NCBI GenBank assembly: GCA_963818695.1 | Contig: CAWFTG010000011.1 | Location: 682,001-746,000, forward strand | Origin: AP-15 sp963818695 | GTDB taxonomy: Bacteria; Pseudomonadota; Alphaproteobacteria; ATCC43930; CGMCC-115725 | Length of the DNA stretch: 64,000 nt | Reading direction: 5' to 3' | In this document: positions 17,683 to 26,848 of the stretch, piece by piece | Layout of the letters: every line of letters starts with the position of its first letter | How positions within the stretch are numbered: the stretch's first letter is position 1 | Made by a program: the position numbers and the translations under genes | Notes under the pieces: model-generated | The model's input: only the letters and a program-made list of their open reading frames with translations | What the model was told of the DNA's origin: nothing | Database searches by the model: none

Positions 17683-20600
17683 TCCTCGGCCTCGCTCTCG
17701 GCGAGCCGCTCGAGGTGCCGGTAATCGGAGAAGCGCGGCGCCCAACGCGGCGCCGGAACCGCGAGATAGGGTGTCGCCGGATTGTCGAACCGGTCGATCA
17801 GCGCGGTCACGCGGGCGACCACGCGATCGATCAGCGCGCCGGGGTTGCCCGCGTCGATCGGGCAGCGTTCGCCGGCGGGTTCGCCGCCGCTCAGCCGCCA
17901 ATATTCGAGCGCGGTGGGCGAACCGCTGACACCTTTGAAACCGCCGCCGCGCAGGATCGCGCCTTCAAGAGGCAGTTGCAGCGCAAACCCCGCCTGCACC
18001 TGCTTTGGCGAGGGCACGGCGCCGGTCTTATAATCGACCAGCAGAAAGCCGCCATCGGTGAGGCGGTCGATGCGGTCTGCCTTGGCGGTGATCGTGAACG
18101 GCCCGCCCTGCGCCTGCATTATCCAGGTGCCCTCGCATTCGCTGAGGCTCTCCACGATACCGAGGCGTCGGACGTGCTCCAGATCGAGCAGCCAGTTGAC
18201 GATCCTCGCAAAACGAGGCCACCAGAACGCCCAGGCGCCGGGGCGCGACAGGATAGGTCCGAATTGCTCGCGGCCGATGCGCAGCAGCTCCTCCTCGGCG
18301 TTATCCGGCAACCCCTGCGGAAAGCGGCGGTAGAAGGCGTCGAGCGTGCTGTGGATGACCGTGCCGAGTTCGGCGCGGCTGGGATCGGCGTCGAGTTCGT
18401 CGAGCGGCCTCAGCCCGAGGATATGGCGGGCATAGATCGCATAAGGATCGCGCAGCCAGGTCTCGATCTGCGTCACCGGAAGTTTTCGCGGCCGCGCCGC
18501 AAGAGGCGGACGCGGCTCCGGCGGGAGCAGCGGCCGGTATCCCTCTGCCCGATCGATCAGTTCCGCTGCGTGCCGGAGGGTATCGTCCGGCCCCAGAGCG
18601 CCGTCTAGGCCCGCAGCCTGCAATACCGTATCGAGGCGAAGAAGCCAGCGCGACGGCACGGTTGGGACACCCTCGCTCCGCGCCGCGCGGGTCAGCGCTA
18701 CTTCCGGCGCACCTAGGGCCTGGGCAAAGTCGTGGGCGGCTATTCCGATAGCTCGCTCAGGCACGGCGATGCCGAACTCGCGCCGCATCTGCCGTGACAT
18801 CCAAGGATCGTGCTCGGCCGGAGCCGGCCAGCTGCCCTCGTTCAAACCGCCAAGAACGACCAGATCGACCTGCTGCAGGCGCGCTTCGAGGAGACCCCAG
18901 ATCGCCAACCGAGGATGCCGGCCGAACAGCGGGCGCACAACCGCATCGGCGGCCAACGCCTCGAATAAGGCCGGATAATGGCTTCCGGGCAGAGGCGGAA
19001 AGTCTTCCGCGGCATCGATCAGTTCATGGCAGAAGCGCGCCGCCGTCTCTCCCGCCGTCTCATGCCAGAGGCGCTCGCTCCCGGTTTCCGTCGCAGTCGC
19101 GGCAAGCCGTTCGGCGGCCTCAATATGCGCTACTGCAAGACGCGACAGCGATACGGCATCCGCGAGCAGCAGCTCCGGCAGCGACCCGAGGCAGGCTTCG
19201 AGCCGGTCTACAAATCTCGCCAACCCGATCTTCTCGCCGGCGAGAACAGCCCGGAGGCCGGCAAAGCCCGGAGCGGGACGAGGCCCTCGGATCGCTTGTT
19301 CGAGCTGACGCGCGAGATCGCGAAAGGCGACCGGAGCGAGCCCGCCGGAGGCGAGCGGATGCTTCAGTGCGGCGAGCAAGGGCACCGGAGCGAGTTGGCT
19401 GGCAGCCAGATCGAGGACGAGACGCAAAAAGACGCCGGGTGGTGTCCGGTTCAGAGGCAGACCGGCCGAGTCGTCGATGTCGATGTCCCAGCGCCGCAGT
19501 TCCGCAGCAACCCTGCGGGCAAGCGCGCGATCGGGGGTGACGAGAGCGGCGGTGGCGCCCGGCGTCTCCAGTTTGCGGCGGAGCAGGAGGGCGATCGTGA
19601 CCGCCTCCTGTTGCGCGCTGACGCAGTCGTATCGGCTCAACCCGTCGAGGGTATCCGCGCGCTGCGCAGGCAGGCGCCGCCATTCATCGGTGGTGACTGC
19701 CGGCCGCAGCGCCTCGGCAATCAGCCGTACCCGGCGCGCAATTGCACCCTCACTGTCGCGCTCGGCCCCTTCTCCCACACTGCGGGAGAGAGAAGCGAAC
19801 AAGGGAAGATCAGAGACACCCTCGAAGCCGCGGGCGGGCATAGTGGCCGGCCTGCTTGGAGGCCAATCGCAAACCTCCGCCCGGGTCAGTTCCAGCACCC
19901 TCAGCAACCCCGCTATGAGATGCTGTGGGTGAGCTTCGTCCTCTTCGATGGCCGACCACTCTGCAGCATCGCGGTCGCGGTCGAGGCCGGGAAGGACCAC
20001 CGCCCCCTGGTCCAGCGCGGCGACAAGCGAAAGCAGTTCGGTAATCGCCGGGATGCCGCCGATCAATCCCGCGGCGATCACCGGATGGCGAGGCGGAGAG
20101 CGGCGCCAAGCCGCGGTTTGCTGTTCCAGCAGGCGATTGCGCCGTGACGCCGCGTCGAGAGCCTCTTCCTCGGCGAGAATCCGGGGCCAATGGTGCGGCA
20201 GGATCTCGAGAAATTGATGGACGACGCGCCAATGCTCCGCCAGTCCCTCCGGAACCAAATCGGCGATCCTCGCGAAGCTTGCTCCCTCGGTCGCGACCCT
20301 ATCGAGAAGCCGGGCGAGGCTCGCCGCGAGCGCCGCGGCTTGTCCGGGCAGCAGCGGCTCCGCGCCGCGCCGCTCGCTCCAGCGCAGGACGAGCCGGGTG
20401 AGCAGCAGACGCCGGCGCAACTCGGGGATTGGCGGTGGCACCGCCAGGTCCTCCGCGCCGCCGTCGGACAACGACAGCTCGTCCGAATCGAGATCGCCAA
20501 TGGGCCGCATCCGCGGCAGCAGCAACGGTGTCCCCGCTGCTTTTCCCTCCGGCGCGACGCGCAGGAATGCGTCTCGCAGTGAGCGCACCGCCCGCCGCGT

Positions 20601-20723
20601 CGGCAGCAGAACAGTAATTCGCGGCAGCACAACCGGATCGGCGCCCGCCATCCCGAGCAGCCCGGCCGCCAGCGTCGCCAGAAAGGGCCGGTGCGCAGCA
20701 ATCGTATAGACCTTCGACTGCAC
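17679..20723 (-). CDS. addB: Double-strand break repair protein AddB
   Basis: A 1014-residue partner of AddA. It has the inactivated helicase-like fold of alphaproteobacterial AddB and a C-terminal nuclease with G-F-L-L-V-D-Y-K-T-G-A-V near residue 910; conserved blocks include V-L-L-P-T-R-R-A-V-R-S-L, V-V-L-P-G-L-D and L-G-G-L-N-E-G-S-W-P-A. It starts at GTG 20723 and overlaps addA by 4 bases. Residues about 308-325 (S-L-S-R-S-V-G-E-G-A-E-R) match, in sequence and reading frame, an interspersed repeat seen elsewhere in the window; see the repeat at 19745. The frame stays open through it. Confidence 0.96.
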   Translation of the reverse strand: MQSKVYTIAAHRPFLATLAAGLLGMAGADPVVLPRITVLLPTRRAVRSLRDAFLRVAPEGKAAGTPLLLPRMRPIGDLDSDELSLSDGGAEDLAVPPPIPELRRRLLLTRLVLRWSERRGAEPLLPGQAAALAASLARLLDRVATEGASFARIADLVPEGLAEHWRVVHQFLEILPHHWPRILAEEEALDAASRRNRLLEQQTAAWRRSPPRHPVIAAGLIGGIPAITELLSLVAALDQGAVVLPGLDRDRDAAEWSAIEEDEAHPQHLIAGLLRVLELTRAEVCDWPPSRPATMPARGFEGVSDLPLFASLSRSVGEGAERDSEGAIARRVRLIAEALRPAVTTDEWRRLPAQRADTLDGLSRYDCVSAQQEAVTIALLLRRKLETPGATAALVTPDRALARRVAAELRRWDIDIDDSAGLPLNRTPPGVFLRLVLDLAASQLAPVPLLAALKHPLASGGLAPVAFRDLARQLEQAIRGPRPAPGFAGLRAVLAGEKIGLARFVDRLEACLGSLPELLLADAVSLSRLAVAHIEAAERLAATATETGSERLWHETAGETAARFCHELIDAAEDFPPLPGSHYPALFEALAADAVVRPLFGRHPRLAIWGLLEARLQQVDLVVLGGLNEGSWPAPAEHDPWMSRQMRREFGIAVPERAIGIAAHDFAQALGAPEVALTRAARSEGVPTVPSRWLLRLDTVLQAAGLDGALGPDDTLRHAAELIDRAEGYRPLLPPEPRPPLAARPRKLPVTQIETWLRDPYAIYARHILGLRPLDELDADPSRAELGTVIHSTLDAFYRRFPQGLPDNAEEELLRIGREQFGPILSRPGAWAFWWPRFARIVNWLLDLEHVRRLGIVESLSECEGTWIMQAQGGPFTITAKADRIDRLTDGGFLLVDYKTGAVPSPKQVQAGFALQLPLEGAILRGGGFKGVSGSPTALEYWRLSGGEPAGERCPIDAGNPGALIDRVVARVTALIDRFDNPATPYLAVPAPRWAPRFSDYRHLERLAESEAEE
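19745..19804 (-). repeat. Interspersed hairpin repeat copy inside addB
   Basis: About 60 bases inside addB that resemble, on the minus strand, the repeat at 45851-45934. The shared core runs from CTCTC(T/C)CGCA through GGGAGA to GCCGAGCGC. Translated in frame, the core gives SLSRSVGEGAER here and SLSRIAGEGAER at the other copy. The element is tolerated as a short in-frame insertion in a nonconserved loop of AddB. Confidence 0.6.
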
Positions 20724-20756
20724 TGGCTTTGTTATTTCGCTATTTTGACGCAGAGA

Positions 20757-21479
20757 CTATCGCTCTACGTGTCGCGAGGAAAGCCGTTCGCGCGCAGCGG
20801 CGAGACCCTCAGGGGTGCCGATATGGAACCACTCGCCATCATGCACTATGGCATGCAGACGCCCTGCCGCTTCGGCGCGGTCGAAAAGCCGGACCAGGGA
20901 GAAAACGGGATCGGGGATGCCGGCGAAGGCACGGCGGTGAAGCAGCTGGAGGCCGGCAAAGAGAAAAGGCGCTACCGCGCGCTCGCCGCGGCGGTGCGGG
21001 CATCCCGCCGCGTCGATCAAATAATCGCCGCTGCCCTCGTAGCCGACCGCGGTCACAGTCCGCTGCAGCAATATGATTGCGTCCATTCGTTCCGGGTCGA
21101 AGGCGGCGGCGAGCCGCTGTAAGGCGCGATCCTTGCCGTCGAGCCAGAACACGTCGCTATTGACGACAAAAAAGACGTGGTCGAGCAATGGCAGCGCCCG
21201 CGCGACACCGCCGCCTGTGTCGAGCAGCTCAGGTTCGCGAGAAATCTCGATGCGCGGGTAGTGCCGCCGGGCAAGTTGCGCGGCGACCATCGCCGCTTTG
21301 TAATGCACATTTACGACAACCCGTTCGACCCCGACGAGCGCCAGCCGGTCGATCGCATGATCGAGCAGGGTCCGGCCCTTTATCTCGATCAGAGGTTTCG
21401 GAATGGTTTCCGTCACCGGCCGCAGCCGGGTGCCGAGCCCGGCGGCGAGCACCATCGCCGTCCGCGGCGGGGCGCTCAT
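20757..21479 (-). CDS. murU: Nucleotidyltransferase, probable N-acetylmuramate-1-phosphate uridylyltransferase
   Basis: A 240-residue sugar-nucleotidyltransferase with the N-terminal signature V-L-A-A-G-L-G-T-R-L-R-P (10-21), P-K-P-L at 27-30, and N-S-D-V-F-W for metal binding. In the MurU pathway it makes UDP-MurNAc from MurNAc-1-P, bypassing de novo UDP-MurNAc synthesis in peptidoglycan recycling. That specific role is inferred from the neighbour amgK, whose stop overlaps this ATG (21479) in ATGA. A longer reading frame upstream lies inside amgK and is not used. Confidence 0.92.
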   Translation of the reverse strand: MSAPPRTAMVLAAGLGTRLRPVTETIPKPLIEIKGRTLLDHAIDRLALVGVERVVVNVHYKAAMVAAQLARRHYPRIEISREPELLDTGGGVARALPLLDHVFFVVNSDVFWLDGKDRALQRLAAAFDPERMDAIILLQRTVTAVGYEGSGDYLIDAAGCPHRRGERAVAPFLFAGLQLLHRRAFAGIPDPVFSLVRLFDRAEAAGRLHAIVHDGEWFHIGTPEGLAAARERLSSRHVER

Positions 21480-22486
21480 ACGGGAATATGCCGAACCAGG
21501 CGCGGCAGATGGCGGTCGAGCCAGCCGGCGACCGGGGAAAGGGCCGGGTGGGCGAGTTCTCGTTCGAGCAGCCGCCAGATCCGCGGCAGGTGGACGAGGT
21601 AGTGTGGCTTGCCGTCGCGCTTCCACAAACGCGTGAAGATGCCGAGGATCTTGCAGTTACGTTGAGCCGCGAGGATGGCCGCCGATCGCAGGAACGATGC
21701 CCGGTCGAGCGCCGGAAAAGCGTCTAAATAGCGCTCGGTCATCGTCTGGCGGAGGTCGGCCGGAACGTCGCGCCGGGCATCTTCGAGGAGCGACACGAGA
21801 TCGTAGCTCGGCGGGCCACACACGGCGTCCTGGAAATCGAGGAGCCCGCAACCCTGCACCCCGGAGCGATCCGGCAACAGCATCAAATTGTCGACGTGAT
21901 AGTCGCGCAGCACCAAAGTATCGCCGGGAAGCACCGCCTGCGGCAGAAGCGTTCGCCACAGATCGAGATACTCGTCGCGCCAGGCGTCGGAGAACGGCTC
22001 TCCAAGAGCCGCCGGGGCATACCAATCGACCAAGAGCGCCGCCTCGGCGAGGAGCCGCTCTGCGTCGTAAGCGGGCAAGTCGGGGGTCCCGCGAATCCCG
22101 ACCGCGCGTTGCAGCTCGATCAGCGTGTCTACTGCGAGGGTATAAAGAGCACGCTCGTCGGCGCCGCGGTCGAGGAGCCTGGTGTAGGTGTCGTCGCCGA
22201 AATCCTCGATCAGCAGAAAGCCTTGTGCGCGGTCTTCCGCGAACACCTCGGGGGCGCTGAACCCGAGCCGGCGCAAAACCTGACCGACGGCAATGTACGG
22301 GACGACGTCCTCTTGCGGCGGCGGCGCATCCATCAGGACGGCGCGTCGGCCGTTGCCGCCAAGGCGGTAATAGCGCCGGAACGACGCATCGGAGGCGAGA
22401 GGCGCCGGCGTCGCTCCTCCCCAGCCGCATCCGTCGAGAAAGGCTGCCATTGCCCGCTTTCGCGCGGAATCGCGGTGAGCAGCCAT
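21476..22486 (-). CDS. amgK: Anomeric MurNAc/GlcNAc kinase (phosphotransferase)
   Basis: An aminoglycoside-phosphotransferase-fold kinase of about 336 residues that phosphorylates MurNAc at C1 for MurU. The catalytic loop is V-L-R-D-Y-H-V-D-N-L-M-L-L and the metal-binding segment is G-L-L-D-F-Q-D-A-V; near the N-terminus is the S-D-A-S-F-R-R-Y-Y-R-L block. I prefer ATG 22486 because it gives the usual short N-terminus; ATG 22543 would overlap tsaE by 8 bases and adds 19 residues without family support. The order tsaE - amgK - murU is standard in Rhodospirillales-like genomes. Confidence 0.92.
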   Translation of the reverse strand: MAAHRDSARKRAMAAFLDGCGWGGATPAPLASDASFRRYYRLGGNGRRAVLMDAPPPQEDVVPYIAVGQVLRRLGFSAPEVFAEDRAQGFLLIEDFGDDTYTRLLDRGADERALYTLAVDTLIELQRAVGIRGTPDLPAYDAERLLAEAALLVDWYAPAALGEPFSDAWRDEYLDLWRTLLPQAVLPGDTLVLRDYHVDNLMLLPDRSGVQGCGLLDFQDAVCGPPSYDLVSLLEDARRDVPADLRQTMTERYLDAFPALDRASFLRSAAILAAQRNCKILGIFTRLWKRDGKPHYLVHLPRIWRLLERELAHPALSPVAGWLDRHLPRLVRHIPV

Positions 22487-22535
22487 TGGACGGAGTGGTG
22501 GAAGGGATTCGCCGACAGAGCCGGGCTCGCTGCGA

Positions 22536-23000
22536 TCACGCATCGGCTGTAATCATCGCCGCCCGCGTTTGCCACTCTTTTCCCGGATCCATAACAATAC
22601 GTCGCGCGCCGGGCCCATCGCCGAATGTGAAGCGGAGTTCGAGCCGGCGGTCGGGCAGCAGCCGTCCCAGCCGCTCGGGCCATTCGATCAGCGAGATACC
22701 CGCGATGAAGGCGTCCTCGATGCCCAGCTCCCATGCCTCCTCGGGCGACCGGATCCGATACAGATCGAAGTGCCAGATCTCCGTCGGGCCTGCATCGTAG
22801 ACCTGCACCAGCGTGAAGGTTGGGCTCGGGACCTCGTCCTGATTGCCGCAGGCCCGGATGAAGGCACGCGCAAAGGCAGTTTTTCCGGTGCCGAGGTCAC
22901 CCTTCAGCGCAATGACATCGGCCGGGATGGCCACCGTGGCGATGCGGGCCGCGAGCGCGGCGGTGGCAGTTTCGTCCGGCAGATCGATGACGATCATCAC
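22536..23000 (-). CDS. tsaE: tRNA threonylcarbamoyladenosine biosynthesis ATPase TsaE
   Basis: A 154-residue P-loop ATPase that works with TsaB and TsaD to make t6A37 in tRNAs that read ANN codons. Walker A is G-D-L-G-T-G-K-T (34-41); the family blocks P-S-P-T-F-T-L-V, W-H-F-D-L-Y-R and I-E-W-P-E-R-L follow in order. Length is typical. tsaE is essential in many bacteria. It lies downstream of the PAS kinase gene by about 140 bases. Confidence 0.95.
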   Translation of the reverse strand: MMIVIDLPDETATAALAARIATVAIPADVIALKGDLGTGKTAFARAFIRACGNQDEVPSPTFTLVQVYDAGPTEIWHFDLYRIRSPEEAWELGIEDAFIAGISLIEWPERLGRLLPDRRLELRFTFGDGPGARRIVMDPGKEWQTRAAMITADA

Positions 23001-23138
23001 CCAGGCGTTGTATAACCCGGCTTCGCGAGGCGCAATATTGTGCGGCGTCGGTCTTTGTTCGCGGCTCTGATCGGCCGTTGTCGAGATTGGATTTTCCCGA
23101 ATGGCACAGCTATCGTACGAATCGGGTCAGGACTTCGC

Positions 23139-24959
23139 CTATGCCGCCGCCCGGCTCTCGATTTGCGCCGAAAGCGGTATGCCGGCGGGTTTCCGCAACG
23201 CCGTGGGCAGCCGGCAGGTGATGGTGGTTCCTCGACCTGCCGCCGAGTCGATCGTGACGGTTCCGCCGTGCAGATCGATCAGGCTTTTTACCAGCGACAG
23301 GCCGAACCCCGCACCCGATCGCGGCACGCCCGGTTCGAACTTTTCGAACATCCGGGTTTGATCGGATGGCGGAATCCCGATTCCGCTATCGGCAACGGTG
23401 AGCAGCAACTCACTGTCACAGCGTTCGGCCTCGATGCGTATCCAGCCGCCCGGGGGGGTGAACTTGATTGCGTTGGAAATCAGGTTAAAGACTGCCTGCT
23501 TGAGCCTGCGTTCGTCCGCCGCAATCGCGCCGATGTCCGGCGGACAACAGAGCTGGATTTCCAGCTCTCGGCTTCTGGCACGCCCATGCGTCAGCGCCAG
23601 CACCGTTTTCAGCATATCGAAAATCTCGACCCGACCGGTCTCCAGAACCATGTAGCCTGCTTCGATCGTGGCAAGGTCGAGGATATCGTTGATGAGCCCC
23701 AGCAGCTGTTGCGCGCCCTGGAGAATGCCTCGGCTGTAGTCGAGCTGCCGCGCGTTCAAGTCGCCAAAATATTGGCGGGCCAAGATGTCGGCAAAGCCGA
23801 TGATCGCATTCAACGGCGTCCGCAACTCATGCGAGACGTTGGCAATAAACTCGCTCTTCAGGCGCCCCGCGGTTTCGAGCGCTTCATTGCGCTCGCGCAG
23901 CACGCGTTCATACCTCGCCGTATCGGTCACGTCGAGATAGGTCACCAATACATTTCCATCCGGCAGCGGGACCGTCGCCTCCTGCAATATCGACCCGTCA
24001 CTTCGGTAAACGGGGCCGCTCGACGGTGCCTGCGCGGTAAACTTGGAAATCGTTCTTTCCTTCCGCGCATTCCAATCACCCGCATTATCGAGCAAGGCGC
24101 GCGTCTTCTCGAGGATGTCGCCGATATGCGGTTCGCCCGCGACATCGTCTTCCGACAATTCCCAAAGCGCCAGATAGGCGGGATTGTGGAGCTTCAACCG
24201 GCCGTCGCTGCCGTAGACCGCAATGCCTTCGAAGAGGTGGTCGAGAGTGGCGCGCCGCACCTTCGTCAAGGTGTTGCACGAGCGCTCGAGTGCCAGGCGA
24301 TCGCTGACGTCCTCGTAAACGAAGGTGAGGCCGCCGAATGGATGTGGGGAGATGGACAACAGCAAGGTGCGGCCATCGGGCAAATGCAGCAGATCTTGCT
24401 GCGGTCGGATGACCGAGGTGAAGAGCCCTAGCTGCTCGCACTTGAATGCCCGGAAATCCGCGGCCTCGGGGAGACAACGGGCTTCCCGGAGGCGTTCCAA
24501 AACCTCCTCGAAGGAGGGTTGAGCCGCAAGCCAGTCTTCTGCGATGCCCCACATCGAGGCCAACGAGGTGTTGAAAAATTTGAGCCGCTTGTCGGGGCCG
24601 TAAATGGCGACGGAGGCGCGGATGTTTTCGAGTACCTCGGCGTGCGCGTTGACGTGGCGCCACAACTCCGTCTCGGCGGCCTCGCGATCGGTGCGGTCCC
24701 AGGCGAAGCCGACTGTTCCGCCTGTTGAGCATGGCACCTCGCCGAGCTCGACCAGCCGGCGCGAGCCGCCGATGACAACGTGCCGGCATTCGCCGGGGCG
24801 GGCGCCGGAAACCAATTCCCGGCCTTCCGCTACAACCAGATCGGCCGTCGTGTCGAGGGCACTCGCATAGGCTCGGTTGCAACCCACGAGGATGCGGTCG
24901 GGCCCCCGCCGCCATACCGGCAGTGGAATGGCGTCGAGCATCTGGTGCAAGTTCGGCAA
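23139..24959 (-). CDS. PAS-domain sensor histidine kinase, main part (downstream of a frame break)
   Basis: The larger part of a PAS histidine kinase. In order: a PAS-like segment starting M-L-D-A-I-P-L-P-V-W-R-R, a second PAS (E-N-I-R-A-S-V-A-I-Y-G-P), a third (L-F-E-G-I-A-V-Y-G-S-D-G), HisKA with E-F-I-A-N-V-S-H-E-L-R-T-P-L-N, and HATPase with N-L-I-S-N-A-I-K-F-T-P-P-G-G, D-S-G-I-G-I-P and G-A-G-F-G-L-S-L-V-K. The first in-frame start is a TTG with no ribosome site. The membrane part of the gene is in another frame (24945-25362). Together they would make a protein of about 740 residues, usual for this kinase next to ahcY. Confidence 0.9.
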   Translation of the reverse strand: MPNLHQMLDAIPLPVWRRGPDRILVGCNRAYASALDTTADLVVAEGRELVSGARPGECRHVVIGGSRRLVELGEVPCSTGGTVGFAWDRTDREAAETELWRHVNAHAEVLENIRASVAIYGPDKRLKFFNTSLASMWGIAEDWLAAQPSFEEVLERLREARCLPEAADFRAFKCEQLGLFTSVIRPQQDLLHLPDGRTLLLSISPHPFGGLTFVYEDVSDRLALERSCNTLTKVRRATLDHLFEGIAVYGSDGRLKLHNPAYLALWELSEDDVAGEPHIGDILEKTRALLDNAGDWNARKERTISKFTAQAPSSGPVYRSDGSILQEATVPLPDGNVLVTYLDVTDTARYERVLRERNEALETAGRLKSEFIANVSHELRTPLNAIIGFADILARQYFGDLNARQLDYSRGILQGAQQLLGLINDILDLATIEAGYMVLETGRVEIFDMLKTVLALTHGRARSRELEIQLCCPPDIGAIAADERRLKQAVFNLISNAIKFTPPGGWIRIEAERCDSELLLTVADSGIGIPPSDQTRMFEKFEPGVPRSGAGFGLSLVKSLIDLHGGTVTIDSAAGRGTTITCRLPTALRKPAGIPLSAQIESRAAA

Positions 24960-25362
24960 CCTCTTGGGTTGCCCTCTGCACCGTTACCGCAGCCGAAGCA
25001 TCGAGCAACCACAGCACGGCGTCGCCGCTCGCTGTGCGCCGCCCTTCGACGACATAGGCGGCCCCGCTGCGGGTCACGAAAGTGTCCGAGAAAGCAGTGC
25101 CCCCTGCCTGCAGCCTCTGCCGGGCCGCCTCCAGCCGCTCCGCATCGGCGGTCAACAACCTTGCGAGTAACTGGCGATAACCGGACACCTTGCATGCCTC
25201 AGAGTTCGTCCGACCGCGATGCCAGCGAAACCATCCGAGCGGGACGGTATCGAGTACCGCCGATCTCGCACGCTCTTCGAAGAGCTCGGTGCGGGCGCGC
25301 AACAGAGCAGCAACCGAAGCCAATGTGACGATCAGGCACAACACGGCAGCGGATTCGAGCAC
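24945..25362 (-). pseudogene. N-terminal membrane part of the PAS kinase, separated by a +1 frameshift
   Basis: Reads M-L-E-S-A-A-V-L-C-L-I-V-T-L-A-S-V-A-A-L-L, a single transmembrane helix, then a PAS-like region ending A-T-Q-E-V-A-E-L. Removing one base in GAACTTGCAC (24945-24954) continues E-L-H-Q-M-L-D-A-I-P straight into the kinase frame. Without this repair the frame runs on for many Arg/Pro-rich residues unlike any kinase. It is either a real inactivating insertion or a sequence error; the coding quality on both sides favours error or a very recent event. Confidence 0.78.
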
Positions 25363-25376
25363 AACAACTCGCCCTT

Positions 25377-25441
25377 ACTATGATCTATGGTATACCGGTG
25401 ATCTGTCGATCTCCCGTATGACCTTATAATAGGATCATAGT
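25377..25441. repeat. AT-rich spacer with a 9-bp inverted repeat upstream of the PAS kinase
   Basis: ACTATGATC at 25377-25385 and GATCATAGT at 25433-25441 are perfect inverted copies 47 bases apart, in a spacer with much lower G+C than the genes around it. They flank the likely promoter region of the kinase gene, which starts at 25362. They may bind a regulator, or be chance in AT-rich DNA. Confidence 0.4.
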
Positions 25442-25496
25442 TTACCCAATTGCAAGAGCCGTTTATGGACTATACGTAGTTAAAGTTGTAGGCAGG

Positions 25497-26807
25497 TCAG
25501 TAACGGTAGTGGTCGGGCTTGAACGGTCCGGCGCGCTCGACGCTGAGATAGCCGGCCTGGGCCGGGGTGAGCGCCGTCAATTTCGCGCCGAGCTTGTCGA
25601 GATGCAGCGCGGCGACTTTCTCGTCGAGATGCTTCGGCAATACGTAGACCTTGTTGTCGTATTTGCCGTGATTGGTCCACAGTTCGATTTGTGCGAGCAC
25701 CTGGTTGGTGAACGACGCGCTCATCACAAAGCTCGGGTGTCCGGTTGCACAACCGAGATTGACCAACCGCCCCTTGGCCAGGACGATCAGCCGCTTGCCG
25801 TCGGGAAAGACGACCTCGTCGACTTGCGGCTTAACTTCCTCCCACGGATAGTTGCGCAGCGCATCGATCTGAATCTCGCTGTCGAAATGGCCGATGTTGC
25901 AAACAATCGCGCGGTCTTTCATCTGCCGCATGTGATCGACCGTGATGACGTCGATATTGCCGGTCGCAGTAACGAAGATGTCGCCTTGTGACGCCATCTC
26001 GTCCATTGTCGCTACCTGATACCCCTCCATGGCTGCCTGCAACGCGCAGATCGGATCGATCTCGGTCACCATGACCCGCGCACCCTGGCTCCTGAGGCTC
26101 GCCGCAGAGCCTTTGCCGACATTGCCAAAGCCGCAGACCACGGCGACCTTGCCGGCAACCATCACGTCGGTCGCGCGCTTGATCCCGTCGACCAGACTCT
26201 CGCGGCAGCCATAAAGGTTGTCGAACTTCGACTTGGTGACGCTGTCGTTGACGTTGATCGCGGGGGCCTTGAGCGAGCCCTCCCGCACCATCTCGTAGAG
26301 CCGGTTGACGCCGGTGGTGGTCTCTTCCGAGATCCCGCGAATATGGTTCAGCAGCTCGGGATATTTGTCGTGGAGGACCTTGGTCGCGTCGCCGCCGTCA
26401 TCGAGGACCATGTTCGGCGTCCATCCCCCAAATGGACCCTCGGCCGGCCCGCGCAAGGTCTGCTCGATGCACCACTCGTATTCCTCCTCGCTCTCGCCTT
26501 TCCAGGCAAAGACCGGAATGCCGCGGGCCGCCATCGCCGCCGCGGCATGATCCTGGGTCGAGAAGATGTTGCACGAGCTCCAGCGGACCGTGGCGCCGAG
26601 CTCGACCAATGTCTCGATCAGCACCGCGGTCTGGATCGTCATGTGAAGGCACCCGACGATGCGTGCCCCCGCGAGCGGTTTCGCGGTGCCGAATTCATCG
26701 CGCAACGCCATCAGGCCCGGCATTTCGGTCTCGGCAATGGCGATCTCGCGCCGTCCCCAGTCGCCAAGCGAAATATTGGCGACCTTAAAATCCGTCAATG
26801 CGGGCAT
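25497..26807 (-). CDS. ahcY: Adenosylhomocysteinase (SAH hydrolase)
   Basis: A 436-residue NAD-dependent enzyme that splits S-adenosylhomocysteine to adenosine and homocysteine, keeping methylation going. Seen: G-C-L-H-M-T-I-Q-T-A-V-L near residue 52, S-C-N-I-F-S-T-Q-D-H-A-A-A-A, N-V-N-D-S-V-T-K-S-K-F-D-N, the NAD site V-C-G-F-G-N-V-G-K-G, and the C-terminal K-P-D-H-Y-R-Y. ATG 26807 has AGGAG nine bases upstream; the longer frame upstream is noncoding. An inverted repeat at 26849-26868 lies in the 5' region. Confidence 0.98.
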   Translation of the reverse strand: MPALTDFKVANISLGDWGRREIAIAETEMPGLMALRDEFGTAKPLAGARIVGCLHMTIQTAVLIETLVELGATVRWSSCNIFSTQDHAAAAMAARGIPVFAWKGESEEEYEWCIEQTLRGPAEGPFGGWTPNMVLDDGGDATKVLHDKYPELLNHIRGISEETTTGVNRLYEMVREGSLKAPAINVNDSVTKSKFDNLYGCRESLVDGIKRATDVMVAGKVAVVCGFGNVGKGSAASLRSQGARVMVTEIDPICALQAAMEGYQVATMDEMASQGDIFVTATGNIDVITVDHMRQMKDRAIVCNIGHFDSEIQIDALRNYPWEEVKPQVDEVVFPDGKRLIVLAKGRLVNLGCATGHPSFVMSASFTNQVLAQIELWTNHGKYDNKVYVLPKHLDEKVAALHLDKLGAKLTALTPAQAGYLSVERAGPFKPDHYRY

Positions 26808-26848
26808 ACTCGGGTCTCCTCGATCATCACACAGCTGGAGTTGTCCAG

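Noticed and set aside
17683..17901. Longer N-terminus for AddA starting at 17901.
   Set aside because: The extra 73 residues are Arg-rich sequence from the wrong frame of addB; ATG 17682 with an ATGA overlap and the immediate Walker A fits the family.
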